Source: Aquilaria yunnanensis
Lineage: Eukaryota > Streptophyta > Magnoliopsida > Malvales > Thymelaeaceae
Length of the DNA: 64,000 nt
Assembly (NCBI GenBank): GCA_039654915.1
Contig: CM077595.1
Location: 45,725,501 to 45,789,500, forward strand
Direction of reading: 5' to 3'
This document shows, piece by piece, positions 45,601 through 56,071 of this stretch. Made by a program: the position numbers and the translations under genes. Every line of letters begins with the position of its first letter. The stretch's first letter is position 1. Under the pieces are notes generated by a model. The model searched no databases, was not told the DNA's origin, and saw nothing but the letters and a program-made list of their open reading frames with translations.

Positions 45601-46091
45601 ACTAGCAGTGAATAGCTCACAGCTAAGTCAATGGTCAGACAAGAATTTAGAATTGATTTTGCATAATTATGGTTCAACAGGTATCAAATACTTAAACCAA
45701 AGTAGAGTAAACATTTCTTTAGTACGAGACCAACATTCATTTTAATTTAAGATAAATTGTTTATGAAGGCAAAAGATCATAACGTACTTCTAATAAGCTG
45801 GACACCCCGGGTGGAATGAATAAAACATTTGATATAGGTATAAGAAATGATGGAATAGAAAATGTATTACAAAATGATCAAGGTATGAACTAAATTTTGT
45901 ATCCAAGCTATAGTGAGTCTGTCTTTTATAATATACACTAATTTGACAATGTTTTGTAGAGAATAATGATCATGTAACTTCACTCCAGATAGTCATTACG
46001 AAATCAAAGAAGGAAATAAGTTTGGGTGTTACTAATTCATTAATGACACCTATTCAATATAATGGATGTGGTCAGGAGCATGGTGGTGTTT
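42620..46091 (+). pseudogene. 5' part of an Ulp1-type transposon gene (degenerate, with intron-like gaps)
   Basis: Lysine-rich segments near 42630-43300 are followed by a conserved-looking block at 43760-44399. That block reads NEMGCGIVFDIKCLYLKREL, then LTAVDVYLVLGVPNSG, then MNWAESILKSLCQRIHVWKK and TINECLFFLQLWNIYG. This pattern is typical of the large proteins upstream of Ulp1-like protease domains in plant Mutator-like elements. Stops lie near 44066 and 44162. A coiled, acidic stretch follows at 45428-45745. The gene is cut at 46091 by a gypsy element and continues after 56954. Function of the upstream domain is unknown. Confidence 0.5.
44391..45125 (+). repeat. Three tandem units of about 250 bp
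   Basis: Units begin with CATAAC at 44391, 44636 and 44890. Each contains TTGTTATGG, TATTTATCGATATAAATGTA, and a GTGTCCACATCTGATTATTTGGTGTCC-like stretch (split here by variants). The array starts right after the open reading block ending at 44399, so it may lie in an intron of the decayed gene. Confidence 0.85.
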
Positions 46092-46096
46092 AGGAG
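46092..46096. repeat. TSD aggag, left copy, of the Tat-lineage gypsy element
   Basis: Repeated exactly at 56950-56954. Confidence 0.95.
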
Positions 46097-46974
46097 TGAT
46101 AGCCAAACGCTATCGCCTCTATCTGGCCGAACTCCCTGCCACAATGATGGCCAGAAGAAGCTGGCGCTACCCGAGAAAAGGTGCGATCAGGCACCTCGGG
46201 AGATAGCCGAAGAGCTCCGAGCCCGGCACGCCAGGAAACCCGAAGGACACTACTCGCCCCCCAAGGTTGTGAACATATCGCCTTCGGAAAAGCGGCACCA
46301 GACATAGCGAGCCGAACATGATATCCCCGAAGGCGGAACTCCCTGAAACTGGGACCCCCGAACTGAGGGCTTGTTTCCCGAAGAGGCTCTGTCCGAACTA
46401 GAGGACGACCTCACCCAGGGACCTCGGGAGTACGGCAGGAGCATTTATGGAAGCATTTAAGGGAGCCTCTGACACGTCCTTTCACAGACGTCATAAAGTC
46501 GCCTGAATAGGCACTCTGACATACGGACGCCATCAGAATCACATCATGGCCCATCTCAGCACGTGGCTCAGGACAACCTGCTACCAGTTATCTGTCTCCT
46601 ACGCCCAGAAACTCAGGGAACATCCGACCGAACACGTGTCGTGATCTGAACGGGCTAGGCGCTCCTATAAATACCAGGAATTAATACTTGGCAGAAGGCT
46701 GGTTGGTTGGCCAAACACTGCTCCTACACTCTGAGAAAACTACCAGGCGAGACTCTTCAGCCCTTTGTGCTATTTCCTCTGCCTTTTCTCAGCCACCACT
46801 GACTTGGGCGTCGGAGGCTCCCCCCCCGGAAAGACACTCCGGGGGCCTCCTAACCCTTTGTTTCTGAGCTTTCAGGCACTCTCCTTCGGGCTATCCATTC
46901 CACCAGGTGTTCTTCCTCCCAGAAGTCTCTCCACCAGTCACCATGACTATAAACGATGAGGCCCCTGGCCATCA
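46097..46974 (+). repeat. 5' LTR of the Tat-lineage element
   Basis: TGATAGCC...GGCCATCA, 878 bp. The terminus forms a GATAGC-CAAAC-GCTATC hairpin (46098-46114). TATA box at 46666-46673. The last 32 bases contain the probable gag start codon at 46943. Confidence 0.95.
46666..46673 (+). promoter_or_regulatory. TATA box in Tat-lineage 5' LTR
   Basis: TATAAATA preceded by GCTCC. The twin in the 3' LTR is at 56642-56649. Confidence 0.75.
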
Positions 46975-48334
46975 TTTGGCGCCGTCTGTGGGAACCCGCT
47001 CTAAGATCGCCGTCGTTGAGACTCGGCGTTCTAAGGACAAGGGGCTCCCGAAGTCCCCGTCCGCGCCTGAGATACAACCGGCTGCTGAGCAAACACTCCC
47101 AGGGACTTCTGCGCCTGAGGAAGACTGCCCTCTGGTAATCACCATGAGCTTCTTGAGGGACTTTCAGCGTTCGGTCGTGTCTGAATTGACCCAGCAGATC
47201 GACCGAAGGTGGCCACAACAAGCACAGGCCCAGAGACCCCCCTCAACGACATGCCCTCGGGAGAAAAGCCCCAAGTCTACACATCGCAGTTCGGGGAGTG
47301 GAGACTCTCGCGAAGAATCATCCACAGAAAATATAGCCCTCGGGAAATCGCATGTGGGACAAACCGGGTCCAAGCGACCGAGAGTCTCACAGCGAAGCAG
47401 TTCGTCGCCTGAGCTGGGGTCCTTGTCCCCTCAGCGCCGAACTCGCCCCCCGAAGAGGCATCGGCGATCTCCATTCCCTGAAGAAGGCCCTAGCGCCACA
47501 GTGCTGATGGAGAGGATACTAGCACGGCTGGACAGAGTGGAGAAACAAGTGGCCAGAAAACCCGTTTGGGCCAGACTCTCGGGAACATGCTGCGAAGATG
47601 ACTCGCCATTTATCCAGGCCGTTGTTGAGGCAACCACGCCAGGTGACTTCAGAGTACCTCGGTTGGAGATCTATGATAGCCGTACTGATCCACAGGCCCA
47701 TTTGACGAAGTACAGACGCAGCATGATAATACACGGTGCTGACGATGCTACCATGTGCAAGTGCTTCGAAGTCACCCTCACAAGGCCAGCCACGGCGTGG
47801 TACAATTCCTTGCCTTCAGGAACCATCACTGAGTTCCAGGAGCTGTCCACAGCCTTCACCCAGCAGTTCATCGGGAGCCGACCCACGGCGAAGATGTCTG
47901 TGCAGATGTTCGACATAGAGCAGAGGAATGGAGAAACCATCCGAGACTACGTCGAAAGATTCAACAGGGAAGCTCTGAGCGTCCCAGACTTCAGGCCCGA
48001 AATCCGCATTCTTGCCATGACACGAGGTCTTCGGCGAGACTCACAGCTGTTCTACGAGTTCTCAAAGGACACCCCGGAGACCCTCGGAGAATTTTACCGA
48101 AGATCAGAATAGCACATGATCGCCGAAGAACTAAGAATGGCTGGGCCGAAGTCTGATCACCACCGCCCCGAAGAGTCCAGTCAACAAGCTCGGCATCCTA
48201 CCAAATACGCAGGACGACCTCGGAGGATGCGAGGAAAAAAACCTCAAAGTTTCACACCATTGAGCACTTCACGGACCAACATTCTCATGGCGCTAGAAAG
48301 GCAAGGGACGCAGATTCGGCGACCACGGTCATGA
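46943..48334 (+). pseudogene. Tat-lineage gag (one nonsense codon, then frameshift)
   Basis: The frame opens upstream of 46943; the first Met in good position is MTINDEAPGHH, inside the 5' LTR. It crosses the LTR-primer site junction without a stop. The N-terminal third is basic and serine-rich. The capsid domain follows from about 47640: FRVPRLEIYDSRTDPQAHL, then ATAWYNSLPSGTITEFQEL, QQFIGSRP, IEQRNGETIRDYVERF. This is the Retrotrans_gag pattern. A TAG at 48110-48112 interrupts EFYRRSE; the same frame then continues to 48334. Near 48300 the protein sense moves to another frame ([16 protein letters not shown]), the usual end of Tat gag. A later Met at 47144 is an alternative start. Confidence 0.85.
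46977..46994 (+). promoter_or_regulatory. Primer-binding site of the Tat-lineage element
   Basis: TGGCGCCGTCTGTGGG starts two bases after the LTR. It is the primer-site form common in plant gypsy elements of this group. I do not assign the tRNA. Confidence 0.8.
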
Positions 48335-48593
48335 CACCGAAGACTGCTTCCAGCTGAAGAAGTACATAGAGTCGCTGATAAAAAATGGCCAACTTCGGAA
48401 ATACCTGAGGATGCCATCCCCGAAAGGCAGAAATATGGAGGAAGAAAGGGCCGAAGATGAGGACTATGACTCCGACAGGCGGAGAAATAGAAGTCCAAAA
48501 AAGCGCCCTCCACCTCCAGCAGGGGTTATCTAAACCATCACCACGGGGCTCCCATCCTCGGAAAGAAAGCGGAAAGCCAGAGAAATTGCAGTC

Positions 48594-49103
48594 ATGGAGT
48601 ATCAAAGTCCATCAAAGAAGCTAGCTCGCAAAGGTGGCTCCACCGTCGTCTTCCCCCACGACGATCCGCTACTGATTATGGCGAGAGTAAGGGACTGGGA
48701 CGTCGAAAGAGTGTTGCTTGATGATGGCTCAAATGCTGACGACCTATTCTTGCACCTGCTGCCGAGCTTGGGCATCTCCAGCAGCGAGCTGAAGCCTGTC
48801 ACCTCGCCCACTTTTGGGGTTGGGCCATCCGAACTCCCCGTCCTCGGATGGATCGACCTACGGCTGATGATGAAAGGGACTTCGGTGAACGGAGCAGCTG
48901 AGTTGTACGCCTCCACAATGGCGAGATTCATCATCGTGAACGTCCCGTCCTCGTACAACGCCATCCTTGGAAGACAGACAATGGGGAATCTGCATATTCG
49001 CCCTGATGTGAAGTACTTGACTGTCACATTCGCCACCAAGGATGGAGATGCAGAGGTATTCATAGACCAAGCCGAGGTAAGAAAGGTGTTTGTAAAAGCG
49101 TGA
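48594..49103 (+). pseudogene. Tat-lineage aspartic protease region
   Basis: Contains VERVLLDDGSNADDLF, the active-site loop with D-D-G where D-[TG]-G is usual, then FIIVNVPSSYNAILGRQTM, the conserved C-terminal block of retropepsins in this lineage. The frame ends in a TGA at 49101-49103, after which the same frame runs on into RT, so this is a nonsense mutation in a pol precursor. Confidence 0.8.
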
Positions 49104-49133
49104 AAAGCTCCGGCAAGCAACCTCGCGCAAACG

Positions 49134-50632
49134 ATGGAGGCAAGGGCACCAGAAAAAGGCAAAGAAGAAGATCTCGCCAAAACAGAAATGGGAGCAATAG
49201 AGCTTGTCCCAGGACAATCTACCCGAATAGGGAAGAGCTTGGCCGAAGGTGACAAAGAAAATCTTGTATCATTTCTGCTGGAAAATAGAGATCTGTTTGC
49301 CTCCTCGCCAAAAGATATGCCGGGGGTGAACCCTGGCATAATACAGCATAGCCTCAAAGTAAGTCCGGAAGCAAGGCCTGTCCGGCAAAAGAAACGAAGC
49401 ATCTCAGCCCACAAAAACAACTTTGTCAAAACCGAAGTCCAGCGTCTCCTAGATGCTGAAATTATCAGGGAGGTCAAGTACCCCGAGTGGTTAAGCAACG
49501 TGGTCATCGCCACAAAAGAAGGTAGCAGCAAACTCCGGATGTGCATCGACTTCAGAAACTTGAACGACGCTTGCCCGAAAGACTCATACCCTCTGCCGCC
49601 AATAGATCAACTGGTAGATTCAACTGCTAAATATGGGCTCCTAAAGTTTCCTAGACGCCTTCAGTGGCTACCATCAGATAAGGATGGACCCCGAAGATGA
49701 AGAGAAGACTGCCTTCATTACCAAGGGAGGAACATACTGCTATATCAGGATGCCATTCGGGCTCAAAAATACAGGAGCCACCTACCAGAGGTTGATGAAC
49801 AAGGTCTTCAAAGACCAAATGGGGAGAAGCATGGAGTTGTATGTTGATGATATGATAATCAAGAGCAAGCTGCCTGGCTACCACGTTGCAGATTTAGAGG
49901 AAACCTTCCAAAAGCTCAGAGCCTTCGGGAACCGCCTTAATCCTGAGAAGTGCATCTTCGGGATGACCTCGGGAAAATTCCTTGGCTACATGGTATCCGA
50001 AAGAGGCATCGACGCTAACCCCTAGAAGATTAAGGCTCTGCTTGAGCCCCGAACTCCTGCCACAATCAAAGATGTGCAGAGACTCACCGGAAGAATAACC
50101 TCTCTGAGCAGGTTTATTTCCAGGTACGGAGATAGGTGTAGACCTTTCTTCAAAATCCTCACAAAGGCAACAAAAATGGAAGGCGACCTCGAAAGAAATG
50201 ATCATCCTTGGGATGAAGATTGCCAAAAGGCCTGGAAAGAACTCAAAGTCTACCTGGCCAGCCTGCCAACTCTGCGACAACCTCGGGAGGGAGAGCCCCT
50301 CGTACTGTACCCCGCCGTCACAGAAAAAGTTGTGAGCTCGGTCCTCGTGAAGGAAGAAGGGTCAAAGCAATGGCCGGTCTGCTATGTTAGCAAGTCCCTG
50401 CATGGCGCCGAAATCAGGTACCCTCTACTTCAAAAAGCTATATACGCCTTGGTGCTTGCAGGGAGAAGGCTGCGACCATACTTTCAGGCTCACCCCATCA
50501 TCGTCCGAAGTAGTCTGCCGCTACGGGATGTCATGAAGAGAGTAGATCATTCGGGAAGGCTCTCCAAGTGGTGCATAGAGCTGGGCGAACACGAAATTAC
50601 GTATGAGCCTTGGAAGGCCATAAAAGCTCAAG
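49134..50632 (+). pseudogene. Tat-lineage reverse transcriptase and first RNase H
   Basis: RT blocks: RLLDAEIIREVKYPEWLSN, LRMCIDFRNLNDACPKDSYP, then after a frameshift near 49645 IRMPFGLKNTGATYQRLMN and ELYVDDMIIKSK, with the YVDD catalytic pair intact. A stop at 50023-50025 follows GIDANP. The first RNase H module (LVLYPAVTEKVVSSVLV to KWCIELGEHEITYEPW) has lost the usual catalytic residues, as is general for this module in Tat elements. The rest of pol continues in the same frame. Confidence 0.88.
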
Positions 50633-50900
50633 GCGTCACCAACAAAGTAGCTGAGTATGAAGCCCTCATAGCGGGATTGCGCTTGGCCAGAAAGATTGGC
50701 GTGAGAAACTTAAAAGCTCACAGCGATTCCCAGCTTGTAGTTCGGCAGACGGCAGGAGATTATGGGGCGAAGGACCCAATTTTGGCAAAATATCATGAGC
50801 TAGTAGCAAAGCTCATCCAAGAGTTTGACGCTGTACGGATCGAAAATGTATCTCGGCGGAATAACACTGAGGCAGATTGCTTGGCGAAGTCGAAAACATA
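50633..50900 (+). pseudogene. Second (archaeal-like) RNase H, N-terminal half missing
   Basis: KAIKAQ is followed directly by GVTNKVAEYEALIAGLRLA, then LKAHSDSQLVVRQ, then EADCLAK. In Tat elements the module normally begins with a strand carrying the first catalytic Asp (a VDGS-type motif) after KAQ-ADF. That segment is absent here and the reading frame is kept, so this is an in-frame deletion of perhaps 60-80 residues (estimate from family knowledge). A smaller gap probably follows EADCLAK. Confidence 0.75.
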
Positions 50901-52192
50901 TACCGAGGTGCTAGACCATCCGAGCATGTCAGTGCTGAGCATGACGATCTCGGGAACAGGATGGAAAGACCCAATAAAAAGATACCTCGCAGAGAATTTG
51001 CTCCCCGAAGACCCCGGCGATGCTGCAAGACTGCTAAGACGCTCCGCAAGATTCTTCCTGATTGGTGAAGAGTTATATCGGCAGGGATATGCGAATCCGC
51101 TGCAAAGATGTGTGGATGAAAAGGATACTGAAATGGTCCTTGAAGAAGTTCACGAAGGCATGTGTGGTTCACACATTGGAACTGATGCCCTGGCAGCAGT
51201 GATACTCCGCCAAGGATACTTCTGGCCTACCCTGAGAAAGGACGCAAGATAGTTCGCCTGGAAATGTGGTAGCTGCCAGAGACACGCGAAAATCCAGAGG
51301 ACACCCTCGAAAATGGTAACTTCGGCAGACTATCCTTGGCTCTTCGCAGTCTGGGGTATAGACATTATTGGACCACTCCCCACAGCACCCGGAGGCGTGA
51401 AATTCTGCGTTATAGCAGTGGACTATTTCTCAAAGTGCGTAGAGGCAGAACCACTAACAACTATCTCGGCAAAAGAAGTGCAGAAGTTCCTATGGAAGAA
51501 CATCGTGTGCAGATTTGGCATACCGAGGGTACTAGTAGCTGATAATGGATCCCAGTTCACAGACAAAGGATTCCAAGAATTCATCAGCAACCTCGGAATA
51601 AAGATGCACTTCGCCCCAGTAGCTCACCCCCAAAGCAACGGGCAGGTGGAAGTATCGAACAGAACCATAAAAGATGGCCTGAAAAAGAGACTAGGGGAAG
51701 CCAAAGGGAAATGGCCAGAAGAACTCCAAAGTGTATTATGGAGCTACCGAACGACGCCCCGAAGAGCAACAGGGGAGACTCCTTTCTCATTCGTCTTCGG
51801 AACAGAGGCCATTACCCCACTAGAGGTAGTTCAACCTTCAGTACGGGTGCAAGTATTTGATGAAGGTGGTAATGACCTCGGCCTGAGAACTAATCTCGAT
51901 CTTGTGGCCGAACACAGAGAAATAGCCGAGCTGAGAAGAAAAGCTTTTCAGCAAAGAGCGGCCGCGGCTGTAAACTTACGGGCCAGGCCAAAAGAAATGA
52001 AGAAGGGAGACCTCGTTCTCCGAAAGGCCGACTTCGCACCCCGAAGGCCATCCCATGGCGTACTTCGCACAAACTGGGAAGGACCCTGTCTGGTTCTCGA
52101 CGAAGTACGAAAAAGGCGTGTACAAGCTTGGCGACGCCGAAGGCGTAGAATTGAAGAACACTTGGCACTCAGACGCCTTGAAAAAATTCTGC
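50901..52192 (+). pseudogene. Tat-lineage integrase
   Basis: Zinc-binding part: EVHEGMCGSHIGTDAL, then a TAG at 51250-51252, then CGSCQRHAKIQR. Core: WGIDIIGPLP, VADNGSQF and PQSNGQVEVSNR supply D, D and E. The C-terminal module has KKGDLVLRKAD and NWEGPCLVLDEV. After DEVRK the frame slips in an A run near 52110; the neighbouring frame carries the expected end of the protein. One nonsense codon and one frameshift make it inactive. Confidence 0.88.
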
Positions 52193-52328
52193 GCTTAAGG
52201 TTGAGTGGAGGAGTTATGTTGTACAGAATGGCCTTGAGAAAAATTCTTGAGAAAAATTCTTAAGTGTACAGAAATTATGCAAAACAGAATTCCGCAAAGG
52301 TGCTCGCCATGATAAAGCGTAGATATGA

Positions 52329-52738
52329 CTTCGGGAAGTCCCTTGAGCCATCACGCTCGGGAAAGATGGAAAACAAAAATCTCGCAGAAGTACTCGCCAT
52401 AGCCAGCGCAGAGATAATTTTCCGAACTCCCTTGAGCGAACATGCTCGGGAAAATGGGAAGTGATGAATCTCGCGAAAGGTTTTCCGAAGTCCCTTGAGC
52501 AAACATGCTCGGGACAACTGGAAAAACAAAAAATTTGACTGAAGGTTTCCGAAGTCCTTTGAGCAATCATGTTCGGGGTAAATTGGAAATGCAAAAGCCT
52601 GCAAAAAGACTTAGTCAAATTTTTTCAGGCCTTCCAGAAAGTCTTACGAGCAAGCGCACTCGGGACAAAGGAAGGTAAAAAAGTTTCTTTAATCGCAGGT
52701 TTTTCGAAGTCTCTTGAGCGAGCGTGTTCGGGACAATG
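52329..52738 (+). repeat. Tandem array after pol, about six units
   Basis: The core TTCCGAAGTCCCTTGAGC, followed by (A/G)AACATGCTCGGGA, recurs at 52329, 52420, 52483, 52547, 52632 and 52703, so spacing is about 62-95 bp. Each core has a short inverted repeat (GAGC...GCTC). Arrays in this position are known from plant Tat-type elements. Confidence 0.85.
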
Positions 52739-52868
52739 GAAATGAAGAAACTTGCAAGAAAAGACTTAGCCAAAAAATCCTCATTAAGAGCAAAGCTGCT
52801 TTAAAATAAAGAACTGCCCGAAGAAGGATTACAAAATAGAAGGGAAGGAAAAGGGGCCCTAAAATAGC

Positions 52869-55274
52869 CTAAGGGTTCGTGGCGTCCCGAGAGCCACTCG
52901 TCTGCCCGCCCTTTTCCACCACCTTCGGCGCTGGAATTGAAGGAGGAAGTTTCAGATGTTCGACCTTGGACCATTTCCACCGAGGTCCCCCAGGAATGTT
53001 TAGACCCTCTAGAAAAGAGAGGTCCAGATCTGGGAACCTCTGGAGAACCTGGTGCCGAGCAAGGCAGAAGCCGTCCTGGAACACGACCTTGCTCATCTGA
53101 TCAGACTTGTTCTTCTCAAGCTCGAGGTCGTCAAGTTCGTCCTTCAGATCCGCGACCTCCTCCTCCAGCGCCTTTATCTGCTCCTCCCCCTTCGGCTCCT
53201 TCTTCAACGACTCGACCTCGGCCCGGAGAGCATTATTCTCACACGTCAGGGACACTATACGGCCGTCAGAACCAGCCTTATGCTGGAGAAGATCTTCGTT
53301 GGCGGCGAGCATCCCCTTTATTTGGTCACCGAGGTCAGCGATCTTCCTGAAGGAGTCCTTTTGAAGTTCTTCTTTTTCTTTCCGGAACTCCTCCCGAAGG
53401 GCAGCTACTTCTTTCTCAGCAGCCTCTTTCAGCTACTGGTTTTTGGCGACCGACTCCGCGAGTGCGGTCCTCGTCTCATTCATGGTTCGAGTGGCCGAAG
53501 TTCGAAAAGCAACCTCCCTGGCCACCCGAACTTGGAGAAAGGCGGTGTATCCCATCAGCTGCAAAAAAATAAACGCAAGGTCAGTAAGAGCCAAACACTT
53601 AGGAAAAAAATTGAAGGGAAAGAGCTGTGAAGGATATACCTGAGCAGCATGCTCGGTGATCTTTGCGGCGAGGGTGTTATCCCCCGGGTGGGCCGCCGCT
53701 ATAGCCTTGAAGGAGGCCTCGGTGAGCACCCCCTTCGAAATTTCCTTAGCCATTTGAGGAACGTCCTCGGAGTACATATTCATGTCCTCCGTAAACGTCC
53801 AAAAAGGCTCCTTGGGTATCTTCCCTTGCGGGATTTTGGCATCCCGAAGAGCTCGTTTCCGAGCATGATCGGCCACCCAGCCAGGGGTAGTCAACTCCCC
53901 TGCGTGGTAAGAATGAGAAGGAGATTAAAAGACAAAGAAGCCAATCCAGAAAAAACAAAGGAAGTACACTTTGTCTGGAAACAAACCTGGCGGAACCTCG
54001 ACAACATCGTCCTCGGAGTCCTCGACCGAAATGCCCTTGCCCTTCCGCTTGCGCCGCTCCTCGGCAGAAGGTACTTCTACCACTACATCAAGGAGGGCCT
54101 GTGACGCGGTAGGACTCTGAGGAGGAACGTCGGTTGAAGGGACCTCGGAAGCAGCAGCCTCAGACGCCGGAACTGCGGCTGTCCCAGGCTCCTTGGCGGT
54201 CTCCTTGGGGATTTCTTCTAGAACAGCTCTCTTTGCCCGTTTCCTCGAAGGCCCCGCGCCAGTAGACTTCCGCCTTCGGGAAGACACCTTGTTCGTCTGA
54301 TCGCCCTCCTCCACTTGGCCGGTGAAAAGGGACTTGTAATAAGCGGCAGTCGCGTCGCCCATCTCTGAAAAAGGAGAGAAACATCAGCGTAAGTCCGAGG
54401 AAAAAAGCAGTAAAGGAGTAGAAGATGACTCACTTTCGGCAAGCGCTTCGAAAGAAATTTCCTCCTTAAGAAGCTTGACCAACCAGGAATCCTTCCCGGT
54501 GATGGCAGGAGCTGGCATCTCGAGGTCAATCTCGTGCTCCTTTACCACCTTTAGCTCCCGAAGGACCTCTTCGGTCATCAACCTCCAGTTGATTGGAAAA
54601 GGGTAAAGGGCGAGCGGAACGACCTCGGGATCCCATTCAGAGACAGCCCGAATGCGGGCGTCGAAATCCGTGAACAAGGGAGCTAACTCTGGGGTTAGCA
54701 GCATCCTCGGATCAGCAACGTCCACATCCAGTGTTCCCTGAGCCCATTTGGTCGGAACGTACGACCAGGCCTCGTCCATCTTCATGAAGAAAAATTTCTA
54801 TTGCCACCCCCGCCAGCTATCTTTAGTGGCGAAGGTGAACATGAATTTCTTGCTCCCGGATCCCCGAGGTAGCATGAAATAGAAGCCACCCTTCGGGACC
54901 ACAGAGAGCTTGTAATACTGCATAAAGATTCTGAAATTGGGTTCTATCCCGAAGACGCCACACATGCAGAGGTAGGCGTTAAAATAGCAGAACGAGTTCG
55001 GGGGAAGCTGGTTCACAGCAATGCCATGAAATTTGCAGAACTCGCACACCATCTTCGGGGGAGGATACCGAAGACCCACCTTCAGCTAGGCTCGGAAAAT
55101 GGTAACCTCCTTACTGCGGTTTGAAAAAGCATAATGGCTAGAACGAGGCAGCCTAGTAATGGCGTAAGAGGGAAGAAAGAATTTTTTCTTCCACCTCTCT
55201 AACTTTTCAGGGGTGGTACAACAAGGATGGGCTAAAAGAGGCTGCCAGCTCTCAGGAAGGGGCATTTTCGACAT
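52869..55274 (-). pseudogene. Antisense spliced gene of the Tat-lineage element (three nonsense codons)
   Basis: Four exons on the minus strand: 55274-54434, 54364-53987, 53899-53640 and 53558-52869. Introns of 69, 87 and 81 nt have GT...AG ends (54433-54365, 53986-53900, 53639-53559) and joining them keeps the frame. Exon 1 begins MSKMPLPESW and contains MGLRYPPPKMVCEFCKFHGI and FCYFNAYLCMCGVFGIEP, the pattern of the putative gypsy-type transposon family (PF04195). Exon 2 is rich in basic patches (SRKRAKR; RRKRKGKG) that look like nuclear signals. Exon 4 is a long acidic coiled coil. In-frame stops at 55086-55088, 54798-54800 and 53433-53435 break this copy. The role is unknown; the position, between pol and the 3' LTR in antisense, matches extra frames known in Tat elements such as Grande. 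Confidence 0.8.
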
Positions 55275-55524
55275 AAAATGAGTTTGAAAATGGAAGAAAA
55301 CAGTTTCCAGAGAAAAACTCAAAAGAACACAGGAATCAAAGCGCTCTGAAAAACAAAAACCCACCGAAAGATTTGCCAAAATCTGAGGACGCCGTCGTGA
55401 AAGCTAGCTGGAAAAAAGCTCTGATTAAGGTAGCTCCGCCACAGAAAGCAAGAAAGTGCAAGAACAGGGGCAAAGCAGAGAGAAGAGCAGAAGAGAAAGC
55501 AAAAGGAAATTATGGTAGAGTGGG

Positions 55525-55534
55525 CTATTTATAA
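55525..55534 (-). promoter_or_regulatory. TATA box of the antisense gene
   Basis: The minus strand reads TTATAAATAG, about 250 bases before the first likely start codon (55274). It is not part of either LTR, so it would be an internal promoter for the antisense gene. Confidence 0.65.
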
Positions 55535-55539
55535 GCCAG

Positions 55540-56058
55540 AGATGGGTAACCGAAACATCGTCATAAGTACCCTTTGGAGGCGAACCGTCGCCGTAACTGC
55601 TCTCTGCACCTGAAAAGGCACGCCCTCTGTAACCGACGCGACTCTCCTCCAATGGCAAAGTGCCACGTGTCAACCGCTGCGCGCAAATGGGGGACACGTC
55701 CTCCAAACGTCCCTTGAAAGCTGGGACACGTCTTCTGACATCCCTGGAAAACTGGGACGAAACTGGGACGCGCCGCTCAGACTGACACGCTTGGCCAAAC
55801 AGACCTGCAGAAACAAAGAGCAGGCCACCTCGAGGACGCCAAGAAATAGGCTATGGCCGAACAGCCCATGACCTTCAGGAAAGAGGTGTATCTTCGGCAC
55901 AGGCTCCACCTCGAAGACACCAAAGAACAGGCCAAGGCCGAAGAGCCCATGATCTTCGGGCAAAAGGCGCATCCTCGGAACAGGTTAAGCTTCCAAAGAA
56001 ACTCCCATACACAACCTCGGAAAGAGATGCAAAACCGAAGTCTTCACTTCGGCTTTCC
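55540..56058. other. Region between antisense promoter and polypurine tract
   Basis: GC-rich, repeats words such as GGGACACGTC and CTTCGG. Short open stretches occur on both strands with no motif. It may hold the upstream part of the antisense promoter. Confidence 0.5.
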
Positions 56059-56071
56059 AAATGGGGGCATG
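56059..56071 (+). promoter_or_regulatory. Polypurine tract of the Tat-lineage element
   Basis: AAATGGGGGCATG immediately precedes the 3' LTR. Confidence 0.8.

Noticed and set aside
48602..49546. 314-codon minus-strand open frame opposite protease and RT
   Set aside because: The + strand carries clear protease and RT motifs; the opposite frame is a shadow of a GC-rich coding region.
53052..53630. Long + strand open frame of 192 codons in the Tat-lineage element
   Set aside because: It is the mirror of the coiled-coil exon of the antisense gene, which has motifs, introns and a better protein character.
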